DNA of 24,277 nucleotides, taken from the NCBI GenBank assembly GCA_947599755.1, contig CANQFO010000007.1, positions 1 to 24,277 of the forward strand. Direction: 5' to 3'. Source of the stretch: an uncultured Bacilli bacterium. Its GTDB lineage: Bacteria > Bacillota_I > Bacilli_A > RF39 > UBA660. Shown piece by piece: positions 14,612 through 23,277 of the stretch. Each line of letters opens with the position of its first letter. Position 1 is the first letter of the stretch. The notes beneath the pieces are model-generated. The model was given only the letters and a program-made list of their open reading frames with translations, searched no databases and was not told the origin of the DNA. The position numbers and the translations under genes are program-made.

Positions 14612-15499
14612 ATGAAAAAAATTATATCTTTTGAAAAAAGACTAGATTTTCCCTCAATGATTGGTGAAGTAACAGCCATATCCCTAGATCATAATTTAAA
14701 ATTTGTAGATGAAAGCAATATAGAAGGAGAATTTAAAATCAGTGGAAAATACAAACTAACAGAAGCATCAAGATTAGAAGACCAATTTGATTTTACAATT
14801 CCTGCCGATATTATTCTAGCAGAAAAACTAGATCTAGAGACAGCAACAATTGATATTGATGACTTTTATTATCAATTATCATCAAATGATACAATGACTT
14901 GTTTTATTGACGTAAAAGTAGAAGGAGTAGAACAAATTGATGATCTAGAAGAAAGAAATGAAATAGAGTCAATTCAAGATCAACCAGAAGAACAAGAAAA
15001 ACAAGAAGAACAAGAAAAACAAGAAGAATCACGAGAAGATGAAATCCAACAACAAGAAGAAATAGATAAAATCCCAAAAGAAACAATAGGGGAAAGACTT
15101 CAAATAGAAAAAACAAAAGAAAGCAATCCAATAGAAGAAATCAAAGAAACTCGTGAATGTGATGGAGATTTACACAGTATAGAAGAAATAGAAGAAGAAC
15201 TACCAAAAAAAGAAATGGAGAGTATAGAAATGATTCAAATAAAAGAAAAACAAGAAGAGCAAGACCAATCCAATCAAACAGAAAATCAAACTCAATCAGT
15301 AGGATCACTATTTTCCGCCCTAAAAGATAGTGAAGAAACATTTGCAAGTTATTCTGTATATATTCTACAACAAGAGGAAAGCGTTCAATCAATCATCGAA
15401 AAATATAATACCACAAAAGAAGAATTAGAAAACTATAATGATTTAACCAATCTAACAGTAGGAACAAAAATAATTATACCTGATACCAAACATGAATAA
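14612..15499 (+). CDS. spoVID: SpoVID/SafA-like spore coat morphogenetic protein with LysM
   Basis: A 295-residue cytosolic protein. The N-terminal beta-rich domain (about 1-110; FEKRLDFPSMIGEVTAISLDH, with IEGEFKISGKYKLTEA following) resembles the SpoVID N-terminal domain that binds the coat base at the forespore surface. A Glu/Gln/Lys-rich low-complexity linker (about 112-230) contains repeated EEQEKQ units. The C-terminal LysM (about 247-292: YSVYILQQEESVQSIIEKYN, then LTVGTKIIIP) fits binding of cortex peptidoglycan or lipid II. The size is about half that of B. subtilis SpoVID. ATG 14612 follows AGGAGG by five bases. The next gene, a YsxE-like protein, overlaps by eight bases, matching the spoVID-ysxE pair of Bacillus, which is the strongest support for the name. 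Confidence 0.72.
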   Translation: MKKIISFEKRLDFPSMIGEVTAISLDHNLKFVDESNIEGEFKISGKYKLTEASRLEDQFDFTIPADIILAEKLDLETATIDIDDFYYQLSSNDTMTCFIDVKVEGVEQIDDLEERNEIESIQDQPEEQEKQEEQEKQEESREDEIQQQEEIDKIPKETIGERLQIEKTKESNPIEEIKETRECDGDLHSIEEIEEELPKKEMESIEMIQIKEKQEEQDQSNQTENQTQSVGSLFSALKDSEETFASYSVYILQQEESVQSIIEKYNTTKEELENYNDLTNLTVGTKIIIPDTKHE

Positions 15500-16406
15500 A
15501 ATAAAAGAAATACTACAAAGATATGAGTTAATTCCTAAGCAAATGAGTTACCAAAATCATACTAGAATGATTCAAACCGATCAAGGAAAATATGTAGTAA
15601 AAATAAAAAATAGAGAAAAAGAACCAATTTATGAATATTTAAAAAATAGAAATTTTTCTCATTTTTTATCTTTAGAAAATAATTATCAAGATCCTTATGA
15701 AATATATCCATACATAGAAGATAAAGTTCAGTCAAAAGAAGATAAAGCAATTGATTTAATTTATATTATAAGTATACTTCATACCAAAACAACCACCTAT
15801 GAACAAGTAAATATAGATGAAACCAAAAAAATTTACGAAGAAACACAAAAAAAAATTGCCTATCTAAATTCATATTACCTAGATATGCAAGACTATATAG
15901 AAACAAAAATCTATATGTCTCCAGCAGAATATTTATTAATTAGAAATATGAGTTTAATTTATTCTAACTTAATATATGCAAAAGAGAAATTAGAAAACTG
16001 GTATCAAGAAAAAATGACCACAAAAATAGAAAGAAAAGTCCTGATTCATAATAATATTACCCTAGATCATTTTATAGAAGAAAAAAATCAATATTTAATT
16101 AATTGGGATCATGCCAAAAAAGATTATGTAATTTATGATTTTTTAAAGTTTTTTGAAAATGAATATCAAGATCTAGAAATGGAATCTTTATTTAATTTGT
16201 ATCAAAGTAAATATCAATATACAAAAGATGAAAAATTATTATTTTTATCCCTATTAGCAATACCACCAAAAATAGAATTAAAAAATACCAATTATATTAA
16301 TACATTAAAAGTAAGAAAAATGCTCCTTTATATTATGAAAGCAAGACAAATAACATTAAAAGATCAAGAAAAAAATAGAGAAACAAAGCAACAAGAATTC
16401 GAATAA
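15492..16406 (+). CDS. ysxE: YsxE/CotS-like spore coat protein of the kinase fold
   Basis: A 304-residue protein of the aminoglycoside-phosphotransferase/CotS superfamily. The N-lobe has the strand KYVVKIKNRE (about 33-42). The catalytic-loop equivalent is H-N-N-I-T-L-D-H (186-193) in place of HGDxxxxN, and the DFG-like position reads INWDH (203-207, D206). Loss of the usual aspartate in the catalytic loop suggests weak or no kinase activity, as with several coat proteins of this family. The start overlaps the spoVID-like gene by eight bases, so the two are coupled. A structural role in coat assembly is inferred from family and partner. The 3' end overlaps a possible convergent small gene. 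Confidence 0.7.
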   Translation: MNKIKEILQRYELIPKQMSYQNHTRMIQTDQGKYVVKIKNREKEPIYEYLKNRNFSHFLSLENNYQDPYEIYPYIEDKVQSKEDKAIDLIYIISILHTKTTTYEQVNIDETKKIYEETQKKIAYLNSYYLDMQDYIETKIYMSPAEYLLIRNMSLIYSNLIYAKEKLENWYQEKMTTKIERKVLIHNNITLDHFIEEKNQYLINWDHAKKDYVIYDFLKFFENEYQDLEMESLFNLYQSKYQYTKDEKLLFLSLLAIPPKIELKNTNYINTLKVRKMLLYIMKARQITLKDQEKNRETKQQEFE

Positions 16407-16568
16407 TAAAATAAAAACATTTAATCGAGTAGTAATAAAAATAAGTAAAATAATTTGATAAAAAAGGATAATAAAATTAATTGCCATAAAAGCGAAATAG
16501 AAGACATTACTTCTTCTTTTTTGTCTACAATAATTACATCGACAAAAGAAAGGATGTTTAACTTTCAT
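16356..16568 (-). CDS. Possible small membrane protein with CxCxxC motif
   Basis: A 70-residue minus-strand ORF. ATG (complement of 16566-16568) is preceded at six bases by AGGTG (complement of 16575-16579). It has a basic N-terminus with FFCRCNYCRQKRR (7-19; cysteines 9, 11, 14) and then two hydrophobic segments (about 29-47 and 49-70). About 160 bases lie in a gap with no other gene, and it is arranged divergently from the promoter of the next gene. The last 51 bases overlap the ysxE-like gene. Caution: complements of A-rich genes here routinely give Leu/Phe/Ile-rich shadow ORFs. The ribosome site and the cysteine-basic head raise this one above that background. Function unknown. Confidence 0.4.
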   Translation of the reverse strand: MKVKHPFFCRCNYCRQKRRSNVFYFAFMAINFIILFYQIILLIFITTRLNVFILLFEFLLLCFSIFFLIF

Positions 16569-16632
16569 TATATTCACCTATATTATTTTATGATAATAGT
16601 AAAAAAATGCTACGAGGAAAACAAAATGAAAA

Positions 16633-16661
16633 TAGACAAAAGATGAAAAATAACGTATACT
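16633..16661 (+). promoter_or_regulatory. Promoter of the zinc-ribbon membrane protein and trxB
   Basis: TAGACA (16633-16638), a 17-base spacer and TATACT (16656-16661) each match consensus at five of six bases. Initiation near 16668 is 20 bases before the start codon. Confidence 0.55.
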
Positions 16662-16687
16662 AAATAAAGAATAAAGGAGTAAATATT

Positions 16688-19084
16688 ATGGAACAAACAA
16701 AAAAAATGTTAAAAATATCCGCCATAATTAACCTAATATTGGCAATGTTCATAATTCAAATAATCAAACCTTGGGGAATAATCCTAGGAATAACAGGAGT
16801 AATCTTACTATCTTATACAGTTTTATCAAAAGAAGAACTAAGAAAAAAAAGACCAATCTTAATCGCTATTGATATATCTATGTTAATTCTAAATATGATT
16901 TCATTTATTTTATTAATAATAGCTATCGATCAAATGACAATAACCGAAAAAGAAGAATTAGAAGAAAAAACAAAACATCCACTAATTAGTAAAGAACAAA
17001 AACAAATGGATTGGCTAATAAAACTAGGCTTAAGTATGATTATGTTATCAGGAATTCTTTTCGCAACAACAAGTTGGAATATGATTTCCAATCTAGGAAA
17101 AATAATAATTTTAATCGTGATAGGTATAATATTTCTATTACTATCTCGATTTTCAGAAAAAACCCTAAAAATTTTAAAAACAACATTTGCCTACTATTTT
17201 CTAGGATTAGCATTTCTTTTATTAGGATGGATAGCAACACTATATTTTGGAATTCTTTCTCCTTGGTTTAGTTATCATGGATTAGGAAAAAGTTTAGCTT
17301 ATACCACTACATTTATTTGCATATCTATCTTTACTCATTTTATTAGCAAGAAGTTTGATCGCAAAGAATATCAATATATATCCATGATGAATATTTATTT
17401 AAGTATTTACCATTTTCTTTGGTGGTTACAACTACCTGCTCAAGTTATCATTTTACTGATGATTATTCTTTCGTTGGGAATAAGTATAGGAGAAAAAAGA
17501 ATTTCTAATCCACAACTACAATGCGTAAATCAAGTGATTAGCTCTCTATATTGGATATTGATTTTAAATACCCTTCAACCAGATAAGATATTTCTCACGA
17601 TATTAGTAATCTTATTCAATATTATAAATGCCTTTTATTGCAGGATTAAGAACAAATCTCAAATAGAAAATTTCATTACTATTGTTTCTAGTTATCTCTT
17701 AATAATTGTAGGAATAATAAATATTTGTCCTAAAATTAATCATTATTTAATAATTATTCCTTGCATAACTATCTTTTCATTATGGATTAGAATGAATCGA
17801 TTTAATCAAGAAAAATCATTAATTTATCCAAATCAAATTATATATATGGTCATTTGTTTTTTTAGTATGATCGAATTAAAATTCCAATTATATTCTTCTT
17901 TTTCATTAGAAAAAACATTTCCTAGTCCTAGTTGTTTACTACTGATGATTTCTTTATTATATTTTGGTATGAATAAACTATATGCAGTGGATTGGAAAAA
18001 TAATAATAATCATCAAATAGAAAATCAAACTAGACCACTAAGTACTTTCTTTCTTATTTATTCTATTTATCACATTATCAACAGTAAAATAATCTTATTA
18101 GAAAAAACAATTTCATTATTTAGTATTGCAGGGTTAATTTTTCTTGGAATTTGCCTACTAATAAAAAAAGAAGAGGTTCAAAAAAAATATTTCATTGCTC
18201 AAATTGTTCTTCTTATTTTAGGAATGTTTTCTAATTATTTATTTCATCCCAAGGTAGTAGATTCTATTATTTTGCTCATTTTATCGATTTACTTATATGG
18301 AAAGACAAAAAAAGATCCAACAAAATCACCATATAGTTATTCTCTGATATTAATTCAACTTTACTTTCTTTTTATCACCATGAATATTTTATCCATTACA
18401 ACCTATGCAAATTGTTTATTGGTTATTCTAATCTATGGAATAATACGCTTACTTTTAACAGATCAAAAAAGAAAAAAAATTACCGAAATTGCCATGGTAA
18501 TTCCTATGTATTCATTTATTCAATCAATTCATACAACGATAGAAATTACGGCTATACTAAAAAATTTATTAGGAATATATATTGTATTATGTATAACAAA
18601 AGGATTTATTCAAGATCAAAAAACAAAAGATACTTTTTCTACAATAGCAATAGCTATATTAATATTAGGTATTATTGGTACAGAAGGAATTTGGATTGGA
18701 CTTTATATTGGATTATTAGCAATAATTTTAATTTTATTTAGTACATACAACAAAGAATATAAAAAATTATTTTATTTAGGAATCATCATCACAGGACTAA
18801 ATATTATAATTGAATTACAATTTTATTGGCAAGAACTCCCTTTTTGGCTATATTTATTAATAGCAGGTATAATCATAATGATGATAGCAACAGTAAAAGA
18901 ACTAAAGAAAAATGAAGAAAAAAACATTTTAGAAAAACAAGAAATTTTTGCATCAAAAATACTAGAAAAGAAGCAAAATAATCAACAACCCACACCAATA
19001 AAAAATTTTTGTCCAAATTGTGGTCGAAAAAATGAAAATCATGGAAAATATTGTCCAAATTGTGGAACAAATTTACAAAATTAA
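16688..19084 (+). CDS. Large polytopic membrane protein with C-terminal zinc ribbon
   Basis: A 798-residue integral membrane protein. About 20 hydrophobic segments run from residue 10 to about 735. A hydrophilic stretch (about 88-115) interrupts them, and the layout, including a motif-poor hydrophobic core, recalls DUF2157/DUF2339-type membrane proteins. I cannot assign a family firmly. The C-terminal 26 residues form a zinc ribbon, CPNCG (775-779) and CPNCG (789-793), with ten residues between the two CxxC pairs, after a Lys/Glu/Gln-rich linker. The ribbon should be cytoplasmic. Start ATG 16688 follows AAGGAG by eight bases. trxB begins 21 bases after the stop and shares the operon, hinting at a redox link, though co-transcription is weak evidence. 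The leading-strand A-rich bias is less marked here because of the Ile/Leu/Phe content. Confidence 0.85.
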   Translation: MEQTKKMLKISAIINLILAMFIIQIIKPWGIILGITGVILLSYTVLSKEELRKKRPILIAIDISMLILNMISFILLIIAIDQMTITEKEELEEKTKHPLISKEQKQMDWLIKLGLSMIMLSGILFATTSWNMISNLGKIIILIVIGIIFLLLSRFSEKTLKILKTTFAYYFLGLAFLLLGWIATLYFGILSPWFSYHGLGKSLAYTTTFICISIFTHFISKKFDRKEYQYISMMNIYLSIYHFLWWLQLPAQVIILLMIILSLGISIGEKRISNPQLQCVNQVISSLYWILILNTLQPDKIFLTILVILFNIINAFYCRIKNKSQIENFITIVSSYLLIIVGIINICPKINHYLIIIPCITIFSLWIRMNRFNQEKSLIYPNQIIYMVICFFSMIELKFQLYSSFSLEKTFPSPSCLLLMISLLYFGMNKLYAVDWKNNNNHQIENQTRPLSTFFLIYSIYHIINSKIILLEKTISLFSIAGLIFLGICLLIKKEEVQKKYFIAQIVLLILGMFSNYLFHPKVVDSIILLILSIYLYGKTKKDPTKSPYSYSLILIQLYFLFITMNILSITTYANCLLVILIYGIIRLLLTDQKRKKITEIAMVIPMYSFIQSIHTTIEITAILKNLLGIYIVLCITKGFIQDQKTKDTFSTIAIAILILGIIGTEGIWIGLYIGLLAIILILFSTYNKEYKKLFYLGIIITGLNIIIELQFYWQELPFWLYLLIAGIIIMMIATVKELKKNEEKNILEKQEIFASKILEKKQNNQQPTPIKNFCPNCGRKNENHGKYCPNCGTNLQN

Positions 19085-19105
19085 AAATAGAAAAAAGGAG
19101 AATTT

Positions 19106-20014
19106 ATGTACGATATACTGATAATAGGTGCAGGACCAGCCGGTCTAACAAGTGCTCTTTATGCCCTAAGAGCAAATAAAAAAGTATTAATATTAGAACA
19201 AAAAAACTATGGGGGACAAATTATTAATGCCGAAAAAATTGAAAATTATCCGGGAATTTTAGAAATATCTGGATTTGATTTCGCAACAAATTTATATAAT
19301 CAAGTAAAAAAATTAGGAGTAACCATAAAATATGAAACCGTAGAAAAAATAACCGAAGAAAAAATTGTTCAAACCAATCAAAATAGTTACAAAGCCAAAG
19401 CAATCATCATCGCAACAGGTACAGAAGCCAAAAAACTAAACTTAGTAAATGAAAATAAATGGATAGGAAAAGGAATTTCTTACTGTGCAACTTGTGATGG
19501 AGCCTTTTTCAAAGATAAAATTGTAGCTGTAAACGGAGGGGGAAATACAGCCGTAGAAGATGCAATATATTTATCAGATATAGCAAAAAAAGTATATTTG
19601 ATTCATAGAAGAGATAAATTTCGAGCAGAAGATAAATATGTTTCCCAACTAAAAAAGAAAAAAAATATAGAATTGATTTTAAATGCAACCATTTCTTCTT
19701 TAAACGGAAATAATCAGTTAGAAAAAATTACCATTAAGAAAAATGATAATCAAGAAGAAACAATTCAAATAGATGGTTTATTTATTGCAATTGGACAAAA
19801 CCCTCAAAATGATAGATTTAAGAATGTAGTAGAATTAAATGAAAAAGGATATATAAAATCTCAAGATGGAGTTCATACCAAAACAAAAGGAATTTATGTA
19901 GCAGGAGATACAAGAGAAAAAATTCTTCGTCAATTAACAACTGCCATAAGCGATGGAAGCCTTGCCGCAACAATAGCAATAAATGAAATGAAAGAAAAAG
20001 ATGAAAAAAAATAA
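19106..20014 (+). CDS. trxB: Thioredoxin reductase
   Basis: A 302-residue cytoplasmic flavoenzyme that reduces thioredoxin with NADPH. The FAD site GAGPAG is at 8-13, the redox-active CATC at 127-130 (in YCATCDG), the NADPH-binding GGGNTAVEDA near 151-160, and the C-terminal FAD motif YVAGDTREK followed by LRQLTTAISDG. Length and motif order are those of low-molecular-weight bacterial TrxB. AAAGGAG precedes ATG 19106. It is second in an operon with the zinc-ribbon membrane protein and is followed by a terminator. Confidence 0.96.
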   Translation: MYDILIIGAGPAGLTSALYALRANKKVLILEQKNYGGQIINAEKIENYPGILEISGFDFATNLYNQVKKLGVTIKYETVEKITEEKIVQTNQNSYKAKAIIIATGTEAKKLNLVNENKWIGKGISYCATCDGAFFKDKIVAVNGGGNTAVEDAIYLSDIAKKVYLIHRRDKFRAEDKYVSQLKKKKNIELILNATISSLNGNNQLEKITIKKNDNQEETIQIDGLFIAIGQNPQNDRFKNVVELNEKGYIKSQDGVHTKTKGIYVAGDTREKILRQLTTAISDGSLAATIAINEMKEKDEKK

Positions 20015-20042
20015 GTACGAAAAAGGAAAGTACTTTTTTTTT
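20013..20042 (+). terminator. Intrinsic terminator of trxB
   Basis: AAGTAC (20013-20018) pairs with GTACTT (20030-20035) around an 11-base loop and runs into nine T (20034-20042). The stem is short but the T-run is long. Confidence 0.65.
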
Positions 20043-20116
20043 AGAGAAAAATGAAAATACTACATAAAGCGACAAAATAATTACAAAAAATTTGATATCT
20101 TAATTTTGGTGATAAA

Positions 20117-20569
20117 ATGAAAAAGACAATAATTTTAGGAATTGCTTTTTTAACATTAGGAATGATATTCGGAAAATTTATTGATCAAAAAGGAAGTCAA
20201 AGTATAGTATCTGCACTAAATGAAGGAAAAACATATTACTTTTTACAAGAAGGAGTATATACTTCTAAAGAAGTAATGGAAGAAAACACAAAAAAATTAA
20301 ATCGAAAAGTAACAGATGTTATAGAAAATAAATACTACGTTTATTTAGGAATAACCAGGAATAAAAAAAATGCCGAAAAAATCAAAAAAATATATGAAGA
20401 TGATGGTTACCAAATTTATATAAAAGAAATGAAATATGAAAATGAAGAATTTTACAATAATGTAACTCAATTTGATCTATTAATTGAAAATACCAAGAAA
20501 AAAGAAGAAATATTAGCCATAGAAGAAGTAGTATTAGCAAACTATGAAGAAATCATCAAAAAGAAATAG
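20117..20569 (+). CDS. Small membrane-anchored SPOR-like protein
   Basis: A 150-residue protein with one N-terminal membrane segment (about 4-22) and an extracytoplasmic rest. YYFLQEGVYTSKEVMEEN (about 41-58), then YYVYLGITRNKKNAEKIKKIYEDDG (about 74-98), have the two-repeat look of a SPOR-type fold: a Q-x-G strand, a helix, then a Y-V-Y-L-G strand and a helix. SPOR domains bind denuded peptidoglycan. The match is by pattern only. It has GGTGA (20108-20112) before ATG 20117 and lies 40 bases before radC. A role in division or engulfment is possible. Confidence 0.55.
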   Translation: MKKTIILGIAFLTLGMIFGKFIDQKGSQSIVSALNEGKTYYFLQEGVYTSKEVMEENTKKLNRKVTDVIENKYYVYLGITRNKKNAEKIKKIYEDDGYQIYIKEMKYENEEFYNNVTQFDLLIENTKKKEEILAIEEVVLANYEEIIKKK

Positions 20570-20609
20570 AAAAAGAAAAAATTCAGGGAACAATAAAGTA
20601 GAGGTGAAT

Positions 20610-21302
20610 ATGAATAGCTATAAAATCAAAGAATTACCAATCACAGAACGTCCAAGAGAAAGATTAAAACAAGTAGGAGTAACCAATTTAACAGACAAAG
20701 AATTATTAGCAATTATCCTAAAAACAGGAACAAAAAAGAAAAATGTATCTGAATTAGCCCTAGATATTTTAACCAACTATTCCCTACAACAACTAAAAGA
20801 AATTACTCAATATGATTTAATGAAAATTAAAGGAATAGGAGAAGTAAAAGCCTTAGAAATAGTCGCATCAATTGAGTTAGGAAAAAGAATTTTATTACAA
20901 AAAGAACCATTTCCTAAAACAAAATTAAAATCACCACAAGAAATATGGGAAAATTCTAAGTACTTATTCACAAATATAAAACAAGAAAAGTTTTATTGTC
21001 TATATTTTAATCATAAACAAGAATTAATAGAAAGGAAATTATTATTTATGGGAACAATTAATCAAAGCATCACTCATCCAAGAGAAATTTTTAAAGAAGC
21101 ATACAAATTAAGTGCATCTAGTATTATTTGTCTGCATAATCATCCATCAAATGATATTAATCCAAGCAGAGCAGATATAATATTCACAAAAAATTTAATG
21201 AAAACAGGACAAATACAAGGAATACCAGTAGTAGATCATATTATTGTAGGAGATGAATCCTTTTATAGTTTTTATGAACATCGAAATATATTAAATCTCT
21301 AA
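20610..21302 (+). CDS. radC: RadC family JAB/MPN-domain protein
   Basis: A 230-residue protein. The N-terminal part contains the helix-hairpin-helix region (LMKIKGIGEVKALEIVA, about 70-86). The C-terminal JAB/MPN domain has the metal site HNH...S...D: H176, H178, S186 and D189. RadC was named for DNA repair, but its biochemical role is unsettled. Start ATG 20610 follows AGAGGTGA directly. The frame opens 66 bases earlier inside the preceding gene, but that stretch is Lys/Arg-rich junk without family resemblance. Adjacent mreC and mreD reproduce the Bacillus radC-mre neighbourhood, without mreB. Confidence 0.94.
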   Translation: MNSYKIKELPITERPRERLKQVGVTNLTDKELLAIILKTGTKKKNVSELALDILTNYSLQQLKEITQYDLMKIKGIGEVKALEIVASIELGKRILLQKEPFPKTKLKSPQEIWENSKYLFTNIKQEKFYCLYFNHKQELIERKLLFMGTINQSITHPREIFKEAYKLSASSIICLHNHPSNDINPSRADIIFTKNLMKTGQIQGIPVVDHIIVGDESFYSFYEHRNILNL

Positions 21303-21331
21303 TTGTAACAAAGGTAAAAATATAATATAAT
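21303..21331 (+). promoter_or_regulatory. Promoter of mreC-mreD
   Basis: TTGTAA (21303-21308), a 17-base spacer and TATAAT (21326-21331) start directly after the radC stop. Initiation near 21338 gives a leader of about 13 bases. A second TATAAT (21321-21326) overlaps the first. Confidence 0.5.
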
Positions 21332-21350
21332 AAGAAATAAGGGTGATGGT

Positions 21351-22148
21351 ATGATGTATAAAAAAAACAAAAAAACTTCCAAAAAAATCCAAATCACATG
21401 CTTCATAATCATAGGAATCATTGCTCTAATCATATCTTTACAAGGAAATAGAAATATAACCAAATTAGAAGGATGGCTAAAAGATGGAGCAATATGGATG
21501 AATAAAGTAATAATGACTCCATTTACCATGTTTAATAAAGAAAAAGGATCAAATCAAAGTGAAAGTTACATCATTCAAAAAAATATAAATGAATCATTAG
21601 AAAAAGAAATAGAAGAATTAAAAGATACTTTAGAATTAAATAAAACATTAACAGAATACGATCCAGTAAATGCAACAATCATGTCTAGAAACAAAAGTTA
21701 TTGGTTTAATCAAATAACAATTGATAAAGGCAAAAAAGCTGGAATAAAAAAAGATATGGCAGTAATCACCAAAAATGGATTATTAGGAAAAATATCAAAA
21801 GTATCAAATTATTCCAGTGAAATAAAACTAATTACATCAGATGATGTAAACTATAAAGTAAGTGTAGCAATCAAAACAAATAATACCGACAATTATGCCA
21901 TCTTAAATGGATATGACAAAAAAAATGGACTAATAAAAGTAACAGGGATCGATAAAACAACACAAGTCCAAAAAGATGATATAGTATTAACCAGCGGATT
22001 AGGTGGTCTATTTCCAAGAGGAATTTATATAGGAACAGTAGAAAAAATAGAAAGTGATAAATATAATTTAAGTAAAAACCTCTATATCAAAACAAAACAA
22101 GATTTTAATAATATTCATTATGTAACAATATTAAAGGAGAAAAATTAA
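21351..22148 (+). CDS. mreC: Rod-shape protein MreC
   Basis: A 265-residue bitopic protein of the elongasome. One membrane segment (about 12-33) is followed by an extracytoplasmic coiled coil (about 72-100, ESLEKEIEELKDTLE) and two beta domains. Family marks are WFNQITIDKGKKAGIKKDMAV, GLLGKI and DDIVLTSGLGGLFPRGIYIGTV. MreC links the MreB filament to the synthases PBP2/RodA. GGGTGATGG at 21341-21349 abuts ATG 21351; the second codon is also ATG, with better spacing. mreD follows two bases after the stop. Confidence 0.93.
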   Translation: MMYKKNKKTSKKIQITCFIIIGIIALIISLQGNRNITKLEGWLKDGAIWMNKVIMTPFTMFNKEKGSNQSESYIIQKNINESLEKEIEELKDTLELNKTLTEYDPVNATIMSRNKSYWFNQITIDKGKKAGIKKDMAVITKNGLLGKISKVSNYSSEIKLITSDDVNYKVSVAIKTNNTDNYAILNGYDKKNGLIKVTGIDKTTQVQKDDIVLTSGLGGLFPRGIYIGTVEKIESDKYNLSKNLYIKTKQDFNNIHYVTILKEKN

Positions 22149-22149
22149 T

Positions 22150-22656
22150 ATGTTAGCAATAATAATTATAGGAGTATCATTTTTTTTAGATGGAATACTA
22201 TCTAATTTTTTACCTTATTTAAATGGAGATCTATCATACTTTACTCCCTTACTAACAATAGTAAGCCTTTTTTTAGTTTATCCAATGTATTCTAAACAAA
22301 AAAGAAAATACTATTTAACCGCAATGATAACAGGATTAATTTATGATTTATTTTATACTAATTTATTATTTTTTAATGCCATTTTATTTTTAATCATGGC
22401 CCTAGTAATAGAAAAAATTCATAAAAATTTAGAAATTACCTATATCAAAACAATTGTATATATGATAGGAATAATTACTTTATACGAAGGATTAACTGCC
22501 CTAACTATCGCAATTGGAAATTTAGTTCCCATAACATTAGAAAAAGTAATATATAAAATTACCCATAGTCTATTATTAAATATTCTCTATACAGAAATCA
22601 TTTTATGGATTATCAATAAACTTCCTAAAAAATATAAAAAAATACCCCTAAACTAG
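22150..22656 (+). CDS. mreD: Rod-shape protein MreD
   Basis: A 168-residue integral membrane protein with about five spans and the MreD pattern (FFLDGILSNFLPYL at the start, ITGLIYDLFYTNLLFFNAILF near 57-77). It partners MreC in the cell-elongation complex. The ribosome site AAAGGAG overlaps the end of mreC, so the two are tightly coupled. Confidence 0.86.
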   Translation: MLAIIIIGVSFFLDGILSNFLPYLNGDLSYFTPLLTIVSLFLVYPMYSKQKRKYYLTAMITGLIYDLFYTNLLFFNAILFLIMALVIEKIHKNLEITYIKTIVYMIGIITLYEGLTALTIAIGNLVPITLEKVIYKITHSLLLNILYTEIILWIINKLPKKYKKIPLN

Positions 22657-22676
22657 CATAAATAAAAACCCTTTTC

Positions 22677-22706
22677 ATAAACTTAAACAAAGGAGTTAAA
22701 GTTTAT
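22677..22706 (+). promoter_or_regulatory. Possible hairpin enclosing the spoIVFA ribosome site
   Basis: ATAAACTT (22677-22684) is the exact complement of AAGTTTAT (22699-22706), and the 14-base loop contains the ribosome site AAAGGAG (22689-22695). The right arm includes the first two bases of the ATG. The stem is AT-rich and would be weak. Confidence 0.3.
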
Positions 22707-23277
22707 GCAAAAGAAAACAGTAAAAAAAAGACTAGTTTTAAAAAAAAGCATACGTAGGTTAATCAGTCGTATTTTAATTACGATAATTATCTTCTTAGTG
22801 GCATCAATTTTAGTAAAAGAAAAACCAAATTTAAAACCAAAAATAATAGAAAATATTTATGAGAAAAATTTTCAATTTACAAAAGCAAAAACAATATATC
22901 AAAAATACTTTGGAAATATTTTATCCGTAGACAAAATAGTTAAAGAAGAAGAACCTGTATTTAGTGAAAAATTAACATACTCCAAAAAAAATACCTATAA
23001 AGATGGAGTAGCCTTAACAGTAAATAACCAATATATGGTTCCCATATTAGAAAGTGGAATTGTCGTATTTATAGGAGAAAAACAAGACTATGGAAATACC
23101 GTAATTATAGAACAAATAGACGGAATAGATGTTTTCTATTCAAATATAGAAACAAATAATATAAAATTATATGATTATGTAGAAAAAGGAGAATTATTAG
23201 GAGAAACAAAGACAAATAAATTATATCTAGTATTTCAAAAAGATGGAAAGTATTTAAATTATAAAGACTATATCTAA
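22705..23277 (+). CDS. spoIVFA: SpoIVFA-like membrane protein with degenerate LytM domain
   Basis: A 190-residue bitopic protein with a Lys/Arg-rich cytoplasmic head, one span (about 22-38) and a C-terminal M23/LytM-type domain (about 105-190: VPILESGIVVFIGEKQDYGN, then VEKGELLGET). The zinc ligands of active M23 peptidases (HxxxD and HxH) are absent, as in SpoIVFA of Bacillus, which holds and inhibits the intramembrane protease SpoIVFB at the outer forespore membrane until signalled. The next gene is a SpoIVFB-like protease overlapping by about 20 bases. Start ATG 22705 is nine bases after AAAGGAG. The pair and its position after mreCD match Bacillus, where minCD lies between; minCD is absent here. 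Confidence 0.78.
   Translation: MQKKTVKKRLVLKKSIRRLISRILITIIIFLVASILVKEKPNLKPKIIENIYEKNFQFTKAKTIYQKYFGNILSVDKIVKEEEPVFSEKLTYSKKNTYKDGVALTVNNQYMVPILESGIVVFIGEKQDYGNTVIIEQIDGIDVFYSNIETNNIKLYDYVEKGELLGETKTNKLYLVFQKDGKYLNYKDYI

Noticed and set aside
16455..16646. Plus-strand 63-codon ORF in the gap before the zinc-ribbon gene
   Set aside because: No ribosome site before its start, no recognisable motif, and it runs through the promoter at 16633-16661.
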